From NCBI RefSeq assembly GCF_002855575.1, contig NZ_PKRQ01000004.1:1-64000 (forward strand): 64,000 nucleotides of DNA, in the 5' to 3' direction. Position numbers and translations under genes: made by a program. The stretch is from Tabrizicola sp. TH137 (GTDB lineage Bacteria > Pseudomonadota > Alphaproteobacteria > Rhodobacterales > Rhodobacteraceae). Below, piece after piece: positions 16,371 through 24,363 of this stretch (positions are counted from its first letter, which is position 1; each line of letters opens with the position of its first letter). Under the pieces are notes generated by a model. It worked only from the letters and a program-made list of their open reading frames with translations. It ran no database searches and was not told the DNA's origin.

Positions 16371-17162
16371 TCAGGGCGCGACCTTGATGAACTTCGCCCC
16401 GCCGCCCGATCCCGACAGAACCCGCACCCCGGGGGCCTTGCGCGGCGCCTCGGCCTCCATCGCGGCCTGCAACCTCGCCAGCGGCTCCATCAGTGGCACG
16501 GCCAGCGCCACGGGCGACCCGTCCACCTCGGCCTTGGCCGACACGACCGACACGATCCGCATCTCGCCCTCGCGCAGCGCGAAGACCGGCGCGCCCGAAG
16601 CCCCGAAATCCACCGCACAGGCCAGCACCATCAGGTCGCTGCGCTGCGCCATGATCTCGCAGACCTCCTGCAAGGACGGCGCCTCCGACCGATCCTTGGC
16701 ATAGGACACGATCCCGACCTCCTCGCCCATCTTCGGGGTCCAGTCCGTCGCGAAGGGCGTCACCTGCGGCAGGCGGATCGGCTGGTCCAGCCGCAGCAGC
16801 GCCAGATCCATCCCCACCCGCGTCAGATCCGCTTCCGGCAGCAACACATAATCGGGATGCGCCATCGCCCGCACGACATTGCGATAGGCCTCGGCCCGCC
16901 CGTTGCGCCACCCGGCCAGAAAGCGCATCTCGCCATCCGCGATCCGCGCGCCCGTCTCCTTGTCAAACAGGCAATGCGCCGCCGTCAGGACAAGGTCATC
17001 CGCGATCAGCGCCCCGGTGCAGAACCCCCGCCCCCCCAGTTCGATCCGCCCCACGGCCTCCCATCCCCGCCCCTCGTCACCTGTCTGCAAGGATCGCAGC
17101 GCGGCCCCATCGGCCAGGGCCGGGGCGGAGGAGAGGCACAGGATCAGGGCGGCAAGACGCAT
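16371..17162 (-). CDS. Secreted trypsin-like serine protease, paralogue 2
   Basis: A 263-aa protein with signal peptide MRLAALILCLSSAPALADG. The catalytic His is in VLTAAHCLFD, Asp in GMDLALLRLD and Ser in DFGASGAPVF. It is clearly a paralogue of the gene at 14707-15531, with the same order of motifs, the same altered GASGAP site and a similar GGAKFIKV tail. The two lie on either side of the hsp20 gene. The target is unknown; envelope protein quality control is a contextual guess. Confidence 0.87.
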   Translation of the reverse strand: MRLAALILCLSSAPALADGAALRSLQTGDEGRGWEAVGRIELGGRGFCTGALIADDLVLTAAHCLFDKETGARIADGEMRFLAGWRNGRAEAYRNVVRAMAHPDYVLLPEADLTRVGMDLALLRLDQPIRLPQVTPFATDWTPKMGEEVGIVSYAKDRSEAPSLQEVCEIMAQRSDLMVLACAVDFGASGAPVFALREGEMRIVSVVSAKAEVDGSPVALAVPLMEPLARLQAAMEAEAPRKAPGVRVLSGSGGGAKFIKVAP

Positions 17163-17250
17163 CGTTCCATCCGTTCAGGCAGGCATCGGCACCGCCTAGG
17201 CCACCATTCCGGCATTAGTTTGGCACCACGGGGGCCCTGCGTCCATCCCC

Positions 17251-17278
17251 GTAGGATGGGCAATACTGCCCATCCTAC
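17251..17278 (-). terminator. Hairpin overlapping the glcF stop
   Basis: Perfect 12-bp arms GTAGGATGGGCA and TGCCCATCCTAC around ATAC. The right arm contains the glcF stop codon (17275-17277). It probably ends the glc operon; no T-run is present. Confidence 0.65.
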
Positions 17279-18570
17279 CCAAGGGCCGCAGGCACCGGTC
17301 CCCCCGTCGCCCAGTCCAGCAGTTCCACCGTATGCACCACCGGCACCCCGGTCCCCGATCCGATCTGCATCATGCAGCCGATATTCCCGGCAGCGATCAC
17401 ATCCGGCCCCTTCGCCTCCAGCGTCCGCACCTTGCGCGCCTTCAACTCCCTGGAAATCTCCGGCTGCAACAGGTTGTAGGTCCCCGCCGACCCACAGCAG
17501 AGATGGCTGTCCGCCGGTTCCACCACCTCGAACCCCACCCGTTTCAGCAGGTCCTTCGGCGCGCTCTTCACCTGCTGTCCATGTTGCAGCGAACAGGCCG
17601 CGTGATAGGCCACGCGCATCCCCCCCGCGCGAACGGGCGCCGCCCCCTCCGGCAGCCCGATCCTGACCAGCAATTCCGAAATGTCGCAGGCCAGCCCCGC
17701 CACCAACTTCGCCTCCTCCGCCAGCGCCTCGGTGCGGAACATATGCCCGTAATCCTTCACCGTCGTCCCACAGCCCGAGGTGTTGATGACGATGGCATCC
17801 AGCCCCTCGCCCTTCACTTCGGCCATGAAGGCCCGGATATTCGCGGCGGCAAAGCCATGCGCCTCCGCCTCCCGCCCCATGTGATGCGTCAGCGCCCCGC
17901 AGCAGCCCATGCCCTTCGGCACCACCACCTCACAGCCCAGACGCCGCAGCAGCCGGATCGTCGCATCGTTGATATCGGTGTTCAGCGCCTTCTGCGCGCA
18001 GCCCGTCATCAGCGCCACCCGCATCTTCCGCGCCCCCACAGGGGCAAAGCTCTGCGGGTCATCATTGCGCGAAACGGGTGGCACCTGCTTCGGCACCATG
18101 TCCAGCATCGCCTGAACCCGCGCATCGGGGATCAGCCGCGCGAAGGGCCGCCCCGCCTTCGCCAACAGGATCGCCAGCCGGAACCGCATCGGATAGGGCA
18201 GCACCTTCGCCAGAACGAAACGCAACGCCCGGTCTGTGAAGGGCCGCTTATAGGTCGCCTCCACATGCGCACGGGCATGGTCGATCAGATGCATGTAATG
18301 CACGCCACTCGGGCAGGTCGTCATGCAGGACAGGCAGGACAGGCAGCGGTCCAGATGCTTCACCGTGCGTTCGTCCGCCGCCCGCCCGCTCTCCAGCATC
18401 TCCTTGATCAGGTAGATGCGGCCGCGCGGGCTGTCCAGTTCATCGCCCAGCACCTGATAGGTCGGACAGGTCGCCGTGCAGAACCCGCAATGCACGCAGG
18501 ACCGCAAGATCTCGTTCGACCGCGCCAGCGCAGGCACCTTCAACTGCTCATCGGTGAAAAACGTCTGCAT
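17275..18570 (-). CDS. glcF: Glycolate oxidase iron-sulfur subunit GlcF
   Basis: A 431-aa iron-sulfur subunit of glycolate dehydrogenase (glycolate to glyoxylate, electrons to quinone). Two 4Fe-4S motifs are intact: CVHCGFCTATCP (about residue 25) and CLSCLSCMTTCP (about 76). Two CCG domains follow, seen in GCAQKALNTD...GMGCCGALTHHMGR and YHAACSLQHGQQ...HLCCGSAGTYN. Length is normal. It is the last gene of the operon after glcD, glcE and a small membrane protein. Confidence 0.96.
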   Translation of the reverse strand: MQTFFTDEQLKVPALARSNEILRSCVHCGFCTATCPTYQVLGDELDSPRGRIYLIKEMLESGRAADERTVKHLDRCLSCLSCMTTCPSGVHYMHLIDHARAHVEATYKRPFTDRALRFVLAKVLPYPMRFRLAILLAKAGRPFARLIPDARVQAMLDMVPKQVPPVSRNDDPQSFAPVGARKMRVALMTGCAQKALNTDINDATIRLLRRLGCEVVVPKGMGCCGALTHHMGREAEAHGFAAANIRAFMAEVKGEGLDAIVINTSGCGTTVKDYGHMFRTEALAEEAKLVAGLACDISELLVRIGLPEGAAPVRAGGMRVAYHAACSLQHGQQVKSAPKDLLKRVGFEVVEPADSHLCCGSAGTYNLLQPEISRELKARKVRTLEAKGPDVIAAGNIGCMMQIGSGTGVPVVHTVELLDWATGGPVPAALG

Positions 18571-18579
18571 CCCAAGCCC

Positions 18580-18891
18580 TCAGAGCAACATGAAGAAAAT
18601 CGACAGCGCAGACAGCGCCAACCCCACCGCCAGAACAGGCCAGACCCAAACCGGCGCCCCCTCGGGGATCAGCCGGCGCAAGCCCTGCGCCAGCGCGGCC
18701 GTCACGACAGGCACCACACCGACCATCACCAGAAAGCGCGCATAGCCGTCATCCGCCGCCGGATCGCTCGTGAACCAGACCAGCGCCAGCGCCGCCGCCG
18801 CCAGCAGGATCCCCACCCCCGCCCGCGCCTTGGGCAGCAGGCAAAGCGACAGATAGATCGCCAGCGGATAGACAATGAACACCAGCGCCAT
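18580..18891 (-). CDS. Small membrane protein inside the glc operon
   Basis: A 103-aa protein that is mostly hydrophobic, with three or four predicted transmembrane helices (MALVFIVYPLAIYLSLCLL, GVGILLAAAALALVWF, VVPVVTAALAQGL, PVLAVGLALSALSIFF). It starts one base after the glcE stop and lies 9 bp before glcF, so it is in the same transcript. No family is recognised. It could anchor the soluble GlcDEF complex to the membrane; this is a hypothesis from position only. Confidence 0.75.
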   Translation of the reverse strand: MALVFIVYPLAIYLSLCLLPKARAGVGILLAAAALALVWFTSDPAADDGYARFLVMVGVVPVVTAALAQGLRRLIPEGAPVWVWPVLAVGLALSALSIFFMLL

Positions 18892-18892
18892 C

Positions 18893-19987
18893 TCAGGCCG
18901 CCCGCATCAGGCCGGGGTTGAACACCCCGCGCGGATCGAACTTCGCCCGCAACCCCGCGCTCAGCGCCGCCACCGCCGCCGGTTCCGGCTGGAAGGCCGG
19001 CACCGCCCCCTCGCCCCTCACCCGCGTCGCATGGCCCTGAAACACCCCCAGCCGCGCGCGCAGGTCCACCCCCGGCGCCATCCGCAGCCAGACCAGCCCG
19101 CCACCCCAGTCATAGACCACGGCCTCCGCCCCGGCCTTCGCCACCAGCGCGGGCGCCTCTGACGGCGTCACCGACAGCCGCCACACATCGCCCTCCGCCC
19201 CATGGAACGGCGCGACATCCCGCACCTGCGTCCAGACATCGCCGCCCACCTCCGCCACCGATCCGAACCGCGCCAGCACCCGCGCCAGTTCCTTCGCCCG
19301 ATAGCGCACCGATGTCTCGAACCCCTCCAGCCGCAGGAACGTCCCCCGCCCCGGCACATGGGCCGCGCCGGTCACGTCAAAGGGCGACCCCAGCGCCGCC
19401 GCCATGGCCGCCACCGCCCCCGCATCCTCCAGCCCCGCCACGCAGAGCGTCGCCTGTACTTCCGGCGCGGGCAGCAGCTTGAACGCCACCTCGGTCAACA
19501 CGCCCAGCGTGCCATGCGACCCGGCCAGCAGCTTCACCAGGTCGATCCCCGTGACATTCTTCATCACCCGCCCGCCATTGCGGACCACCGTCCCCGTCCC
19601 ATCAACGAAGCGCACCCCGATCAGACTGTCACGGCAGGCCCCCGCCTGCACCCGGCGCGGTCCGCTCGCATTGGCGGCCACCACCCCGCCGATGGTGCTC
19701 TCCCCGTCCCGCCCCAACAGGCCCCGCATGTCCGGCGGCTCGAAGGGCAGGCGCTGCCCTTCCGCCGCCAGCACACGCTCCACCTCCGCCAAAGGCGTTC
19801 CGGCCCCCACAACCAGAGTCAGCGCCCCGGGCTCATACAGCGCAATCCCCGACAGCCCCCCCGTCTCCAGCACTTCGCCCGGCCCGGTGGAGCCGATCCC
19901 CCGCGTCCCACCACCCCGGATGACGAAAGGCCCACCCGCCCCCCGCACCAGTTCCGCAAGTTCCGCCTCATTTCCCGGTCGGTTCAT
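18893..19987 (-). CDS. glcE: Glycolate oxidase FAD-binding subunit GlcE
   Basis: A 364-aa flavoprotein subunit with a PCMH-type FAD domain: FVIRGGGTRGIG, LTLVVGAGTPLAEVE, GGVVAANASGPRRVQAGACR and NGGRVMKNVTGIDLVKLLAG. The C-terminal oxidase domain ends FDPRGVFNPGLM. It works with GlcD and GlcF. It is separated from glcD by about 93 bp that contain a dispersed repeat, which is unusual within the operon. Confidence 0.95.
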   Translation of the reverse strand: MNRPGNEAELAELVRGAGGPFVIRGGGTRGIGSTGPGEVLETGGLSGIALYEPGALTLVVGAGTPLAEVERVLAAEGQRLPFEPPDMRGLLGRDGESTIGGVVAANASGPRRVQAGACRDSLIGVRFVDGTGTVVRNGGRVMKNVTGIDLVKLLAGSHGTLGVLTEVAFKLLPAPEVQATLCVAGLEDAGAVAAMAAALGSPFDVTGAAHVPGRGTFLRLEGFETSVRYRAKELARVLARFGSVAEVGGDVWTQVRDVAPFHGAEGDVWRLSVTPSEAPALVAKAGAEAVVYDWGGGLVWLRMAPGVDLRARLGVFQGHATRVRGEGAVPAFQPEPAAVAALSAGLRAKFDPRGVFNPGLMRAA

Positions 19988-20019
19988 ACCGTGCCCTTCG
20001 CCCCTCTGCGGTAGCGTCC

Positions 20020-20076
20020 TTCATCTTGGCAAAAATACTCCACGGGGGTCCGGGGGTGTGAAACCCCCGGTCCCGC
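20020..20076 (+). repeat. Dispersed TTCATCTTGG element, short copy B
   Basis: TTCATCTTGGCAAAAATACTC, split here as TTCATCTTGG plus CAAAAATACTC, is followed by GGGGGTCCGGGGGTGTG and its complement-like AACCCCCGG. It lies between glcD and glcE. The 3' part seen in the long copies (AAAGGCTTGCG) is missing. Confidence 0.6.
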
Positions 20077-20080
20077 AGCC

Positions 20081-21514
20081 TCAGGCCGCGCGACGGCCGG
20101 CCGTCACATAAAGCGGAAACACCTTCGCCGGATTCAGCAGCCAGCCGGGATCGAACACATCCTTCACCCGCAACTGCGCCTCCATATCCGTATCCGAGAA
20201 CTGCACCGACATCAGGTCGCGCTTCTCCACCCCCACGCCATGCTCGCCCGTCAGGCAGCCGCCCACCTCGACGCACAGCTTCAGGATATCCGCGCCCAGC
20301 GCCTCGGCCCGGTCCAGATCGCCGGGCTGATTGGCGTTGAAGATGATCAGCGGATGCATGTTGCCATCCCCGGCATGGAACACATTCGCCACCCGCAGCC
20401 CGTATTGATCCGACAATTCGCCAATCCGGCGCAGCACGAAAGGCAGTGACGATACCGGGATCGTCCCGTCGAGGCAGATGTAATCCCCCATCTGCCCCAT
20501 CGCCCCGAAGGCCGATTTCCGGCCCAGCCAGATGCGCTTGGCCTCATCCTCGCTCGCCGCCTCGCGATAGGCGACGGGATCATGCCGCGCGGCAATCGCC
20601 TTGATCCGCGCCAATTGCTCGTCGATCTCGGCAGGGCTTCCCTCCACCTCGACAATCAGCAGCGCCTCGCAATCCGGATAGCCCGCCTTGGCAAAGGCCT
20701 CCGTCGCCACGATGCAGGGCCGGTCCATGAATTCGATCGCCACCGGCAGCAGCCCGCCCTTGATGATGTCCGAAACGCAGGCCCCCGCCACCTCGTTCGA
20801 GGCAAACCCCATCAGCACGGGCCGCGCCCCTTCGGGCTTCGGCAATATCCGCAGCCAGGCCTCCGTGACCACGCCCAACTGCCCCTCCGACCCGCAGATG
20901 ACCCCCAGCAGGTCAAGCCCCCCCGCATCCATGAAGGGCCCGCCGATCTGCACCACCTCACCCGTCATGGTGACCAGCGTCACACCCAGAAGGTTGTTCG
21001 TCGTCACCCCGTATTTCAGGCAATGCGCCCCCCCGGAATTCATCCCGATATTCCCGGCAATCGCACAGGCCAACTGGCTGGACGGGTCCGGCGCGTAGAA
21101 GAACCCTTCCGCCTCCACCGCCCCGGTCACGGAAAGGTTGGTCCGCCCCGCCTGCACCCGGATGAACCGGTTGGCATAATCCGTCTCGATCACCGCATTC
21201 ATCCGCGCCACGCCGATCACCACCGCATCCGGCGTGGGCAGTGACCCGCCCGCCAGCGACGTGCCCGCGCCCCTCGGGATCACCTTCACGCCTTCCGCAT
21301 GGCATTCCCGCATCACCGCCGCTACCTCTTCCGTCGTGCGCGGCAGCACCACCGCCAGCGGCAGGCAGCGATAGGCCGTCAGCGCATCGCATTCATAGGC
21401 CCGCGTCTCGGCCGGATCGGAAATCAGCGCATCGCCCGGCAACACCACCGCCAGCCGCGCCAAGACCCGCTCGCGCTTGGCAAGGATGGCCGGATCGGGA
21501 ACAGGCATTTCCAT
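20081..21514 (-). CDS. glcD: Glycolate oxidase FAD-linked subunit GlcD
   Basis: A 477-aa catalytic flavoprotein subunit of glycolate dehydrogenase. The FAD-binding PCMH domain shows VIPRGAGTSLAGGSLPT and IAGNIGMNSGGAHCLKYG. The C-terminal FAD-oxidase domain shows VFHAGDGNMHPLI and GCLTGEHGVGVEKR. I choose the start MEMPVPDP at 21514 because AGGAGAG lies just ahead; an upstream in-frame extension has no family match. Upstream is an AT-rich stretch with a TGGT-N11-ACCA inverted repeat, a likely GntR-family operator. Confidence 0.96.
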   Translation of the reverse strand: MEMPVPDPAILAKRERVLARLAVVLPGDALISDPAETRAYECDALTAYRCLPLAVVLPRTTEEVAAVMRECHAEGVKVIPRGAGTSLAGGSLPTPDAVVIGVARMNAVIETDYANRFIRVQAGRTNLSVTGAVEAEGFFYAPDPSSQLACAIAGNIGMNSGGAHCLKYGVTTNNLLGVTLVTMTGEVVQIGGPFMDAGGLDLLGVICGSEGQLGVVTEAWLRILPKPEGARPVLMGFASNEVAGACVSDIIKGGLLPVAIEFMDRPCIVATEAFAKAGYPDCEALLIVEVEGSPAEIDEQLARIKAIAARHDPVAYREAASEDEAKRIWLGRKSAFGAMGQMGDYICLDGTIPVSSLPFVLRRIGELSDQYGLRVANVFHAGDGNMHPLIIFNANQPGDLDRAEALGADILKLCVEVGGCLTGEHGVGVEKRDLMSVQFSDTDMEAQLRVKDVFDPGWLLNPAKVFPLYVTAGRRAA

Positions 21515-21545
21515 CGCATCTCTCCTTTGCGGGCCATCCGGCATG

Positions 21546-21570
21546 AATTGGTAAAAAGATATAACCAATT
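21546..21570. promoter_or_regulatory. Inverted repeat AATTGGT-N11-ACCAATT upstream of glcD
   Basis: Perfect 7-bp arms (21546-21552 and 21564-21570) flank an 11-bp A/T-rich spacer, within very GC-rich DNA. On the minus strand a plausible promoter (TTGTCA, 17 bp, TATCTT) overlaps it. The core TGGT-N11-ACCA also occurs right before the FadR-type regulator at 45981. FadR/PdhR-family sites usually have a TGGT/ACCA core. Confidence 0.6.
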
Positions 21571-21611
21571 TACCCCGCTGACAACCCGCCCTCTCGTGGT
21601 AACCATCAGCC

Positions 21612-22301
21612 ATGGACATGATGACCCATATCGGCGCCTTCAGCACCCCTGACCTTCTGGCGGTCCTCGTCGTGCTGCTCCTCTGGGCCGGATCGGGCTG
21701 GATCATCGAACACCCGCCCGCCAGCCGTCCCTCTGTCAGCCTCATCATGCAGGACTATCGGCACGACTGGATGCGCCAGTTCGTCACCCGCCAGCCCCGC
21801 ATCTTCGACGCGACCCTGATCGACAGCCTCCGCCAGGGCACCGCCTTCTTCGCCTCGGCCTGCATGATCGCCATCGGCGGCGGCGTGGCCGTCATCGGCA
21901 ATTCCGATCAGTTGCGCGGCATCGCCCAGGACCTGACCATCGACCCCAACACCGTCCAGGTCGAGGTGAAGATGATCCTCGCCCTCGCCTTCCTTGCCAA
22001 TGCGCTGCTGAAATTCGTCTGGGCGCATCGTCTCTTCGCCTATTGCGCCGTGCTGATGGCCGCCGTGCCGAATGACATCAACGATCCGCAGGCCTATCCC
22101 CGCGCCGCCCAGGCCGCCGACATCAACATCACGGCGGCGCGCAATTTCAACAAGGGGCTCCGCGCCATCTACTTCGCCCTCGCGGCGCTGGGCTGGCTCT
22201 TCGGCCCCTGGGCGCTGATCCTGGCCAGCCTCGCCGCCACCACCGTCCTGATGCGCCGCGAATTCGTCTCGCAATCGCGCGACGTCATGCTGCGGCGCTA
22301 G
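21612..22301 (+). CDS. DUF599 membrane protein
   Basis: A 229-aa membrane protein of the DUF599 family, function unknown. Features include SLIMQDYRHDWMRQFVTRQPRIFDATLI and SLRQGTAFFASACMIAIGGG. The helix-rich rest contains FVWAHRLFAYCAVLMAAVPN and NFNKGLRAIYFALAALGWLFG. Four hydrophobic helices are visible. It is divergent from glcD, and its 3' end overlaps that of the next minus-strand gene by 17 bp. Confidence 0.88.
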   Translation: MDMMTHIGAFSTPDLLAVLVVLLLWAGSGWIIEHPPASRPSVSLIMQDYRHDWMRQFVTRQPRIFDATLIDSLRQGTAFFASACMIAIGGGVAVIGNSDQLRGIAQDLTIDPNTVQVEVKMILALAFLANALLKFVWAHRLFAYCAVLMAAVPNDINDPQAYPRAAQAADINITAARNFNKGLRAIYFALAALGWLFGPWALILASLAATTVLMRREFVSQSRDVMLRR

Positions 22302-24363
22302 GTCTCCGCGCGATCCGCCGCCCCTCCACCAGCCAGGCCGCCACCGCCAGCCCCGCCACCAACAGCAGCCAGACCCAGCCCGGCAGCACCGGCGCCACCC
22401 GCACATCTTCCGTCACATAGGCCCCGCGCGGCGTGATCCCGATCCAGCCCCGGCCCGAGGCAGGCCGCCCCTCGCGCACCTCGCGCAGGTCCGGCACGCC
22501 ATCCTCCAGCCGCAGGATGCCGCCATTCGTGGGCGTCACCACCGGCTCCAGCACCGCCCCCGTGGCAATCGTCTCCACGAATTCGCGCGGCGCCGACGGC
22601 CCCACCGCCACCACCCGCGTCAGGTCTCCCTGCTCCAGCCGATACAGCCCCATCGCCGGCGCTTCCCATTCCAGCACGAACCGCCCCGGCCCGACCTCCG
22701 GCATCGGCAGCACCACCTGCGCCCCATCCGGCCCCGTGATCGTCAGATCACCCGGAGGCTCTTCCGCGATGCTCCGCCGCGTGATCGTCAGCACCTGCCC
22801 CTGCGCCGTGGCGGTCAGCGCCTCTTCCTCCAGTTCCGGCTCCTTCAGCATCCAATGCGCCAGCCGCCGCAGCAGTTCCAGTTGCGGCCCGCCGCCCTCA
22901 TATCCCCGCCCCCACAGCCACATGTGATCCGAGGCCAGCACCGCAACCCGCCCCTCCTCGACCCGGTTCAGCACCAGCAAGGGCCGATCCCCCGGCCCCG
23001 ACATCACCACCTGCCCCGCACGCGGCACCACATCCACCAGCCGGAACCAGCGGCCCCAGCCGCCTTCCGGCGCCAGCTCCTCCAGCCCCTCGGTCACCGG
23101 ATGCCGCCGCCCCAGATCGGTCAGCGCCGGCTGGAACCCTTCCTCCACCACCCGCGCCGTCGGCTCCACCGGCAGCACATCCGCCAAAGGCGACCGCCAG
23201 AGCGAATCCACCGCCCCGAATTCCGGCCCCGCCGCCACCAGAACGGTGCCGCCGTTCCGCACATATTGCGCGACATTCTCCAGATAGGACATCGGCAGGA
23301 TGCCCCGCATCCGATAGCGGTCGAAGATGATCAGATCGAATTCCTCGATCTTCTCGATGAACAACTCCCGCGTCGGAAAGGCGATCAACGACAGTTCCGT
23401 GACCGGGATCCCGTCCTGTTTTTCCGGCGGCCGCAGGATGGTGAAATGCACCAGATCGACCGAGGCATCCGATTTCAGCAGGTTCCGCCAGACCCGTTCC
23501 CCCGCATGGGGCTCGCCCGATACCAGCAGCACCCGCAGCCGATCCCGCACCCCGTTGATCTGCACCACCGCCGCATTGTTGCGATCCGTCAACTCGCCCT
23601 CCACCGCCGGGGTGGAGAATTGCAGCACGTTCATCCCCCCATGCGGCAGCGTCACGGGCAGGTCCAGATCCTGCCCCACCGGCACCCGATAGGTCTGCGG
23701 CTCGCCATCATCCACGGTGATCGTCAGATCGACCTCCGCCGCCATCGGCGCGGCCCCCTGATCCTCGATCCGCAGGGTCAGCATCACCTCTTCATCCAGA
23801 ATGGCGAAGGCGGGCGCATTCTTCACCACCAGACGGCGGTCCCAATCCGTCTCCCGCCCGGTCAGCAGCACATGCAGCGGCGCCGGCATGTTCGGCGCAA
23901 GCGCCACGTCATGCACCTGCCCGTCACTGATCACCACCGCCCCCGCCACCCGTGCGCGCGGCTCCTCCGACAGAAGTTCCGCCAGCGCCGTCATGGCCAG
24001 CGACCCGGCATCCTCCGCCCCATCGGCAAAACGGCGGATGCGCAATTCGGTATTGGGCCGCCCCGCCACCTCCGCCTCGATCCCCGCAATCGCCTCTTCC
24101 ACCTGCGCCGCGCGGTCGCCAAGTCCCTGGCTCGCGCTCTCATCCACCACCACCAGCAGGATGTCGGACAAAGGCGCCCGCTCCTCCTCCTGCAAGGACG
24201 GGTTGGCGATGGCGGCCAGCACCACCGCCGCCGTCAGCCCCCGCAACCACCACCCCGAAAGCCCCCGCCAAACCGCCAGCGCCAGCAGCACCACGGCAAA
24301 GCCCGCCAGCCCCCACAAAACGGGCCAGGGCACCAGCGGCGACAGGATCACGCTCGCCGTCAT
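22285..24363 (-). CDS. Membrane protein with vWA-like and glutamine-amidotransferase-like domains
   Basis: A 692-aa protein, last of the MoxR cluster. Two N-terminal TM helices (about 10-55) are followed by a vWA-like region (about 65-160) with a MIDAS-type DESAS and VVISDGQ. Beta-sandwich-like domains lead to a class-I amidotransferase-like fold (about 300-470: VLLVSGEPHAGERVWRNLL, DLIIFDRYRMRG, GGTVLVAAGPEFG). No catalytic Cys is seen there. One TM lies near the C-terminus (LLLVAGLAVAAWLVEG). It overlaps the DUF4159 gene by 4 bp. Function unknown; MoxR-associated vWA proteins are thought to assemble or regulate membrane complexes. Confidence 0.85.
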   Translation of the reverse strand: MTASVILSPLVPWPVLWGLAGFAVVLLALAVWRGLSGWWLRGLTAAVVLAAIANPSLQEEERAPLSDILLVVVDESASQGLGDRAAQVEEAIAGIEAEVAGRPNTELRIRRFADGAEDAGSLAMTALAELLSEEPRARVAGAVVISDGQVHDVALAPNMPAPLHVLLTGRETDWDRRLVVKNAPAFAILDEEVMLTLRIEDQGAAPMAAEVDLTITVDDGEPQTYRVPVGQDLDLPVTLPHGGMNVLQFSTPAVEGELTDRNNAAVVQINGVRDRLRVLLVSGEPHAGERVWRNLLKSDASVDLVHFTILRPPEKQDGIPVTELSLIAFPTRELFIEKIEEFDLIIFDRYRMRGILPMSYLENVAQYVRNGGTVLVAAGPEFGAVDSLWRSPLADVLPVEPTARVVEEGFQPALTDLGRRHPVTEGLEELAPEGGWGRWFRLVDVVPRAGQVVMSGPGDRPLLVLNRVEEGRVAVLASDHMWLWGRGYEGGGPQLELLRRLAHWMLKEPELEEEALTATAQGQVLTITRRSIAEEPPGDLTITGPDGAQVVLPMPEVGPGRFVLEWEAPAMGLYRLEQGDLTRVVAVGPSAPREFVETIATGAVLEPVVTPTNGGILRLEDGVPDLREVREGRPASGRGWIGITPRGAYVTEDVRVAPVLPGWVWLLLVAGLAVAAWLVEGRRIARRPSAAA

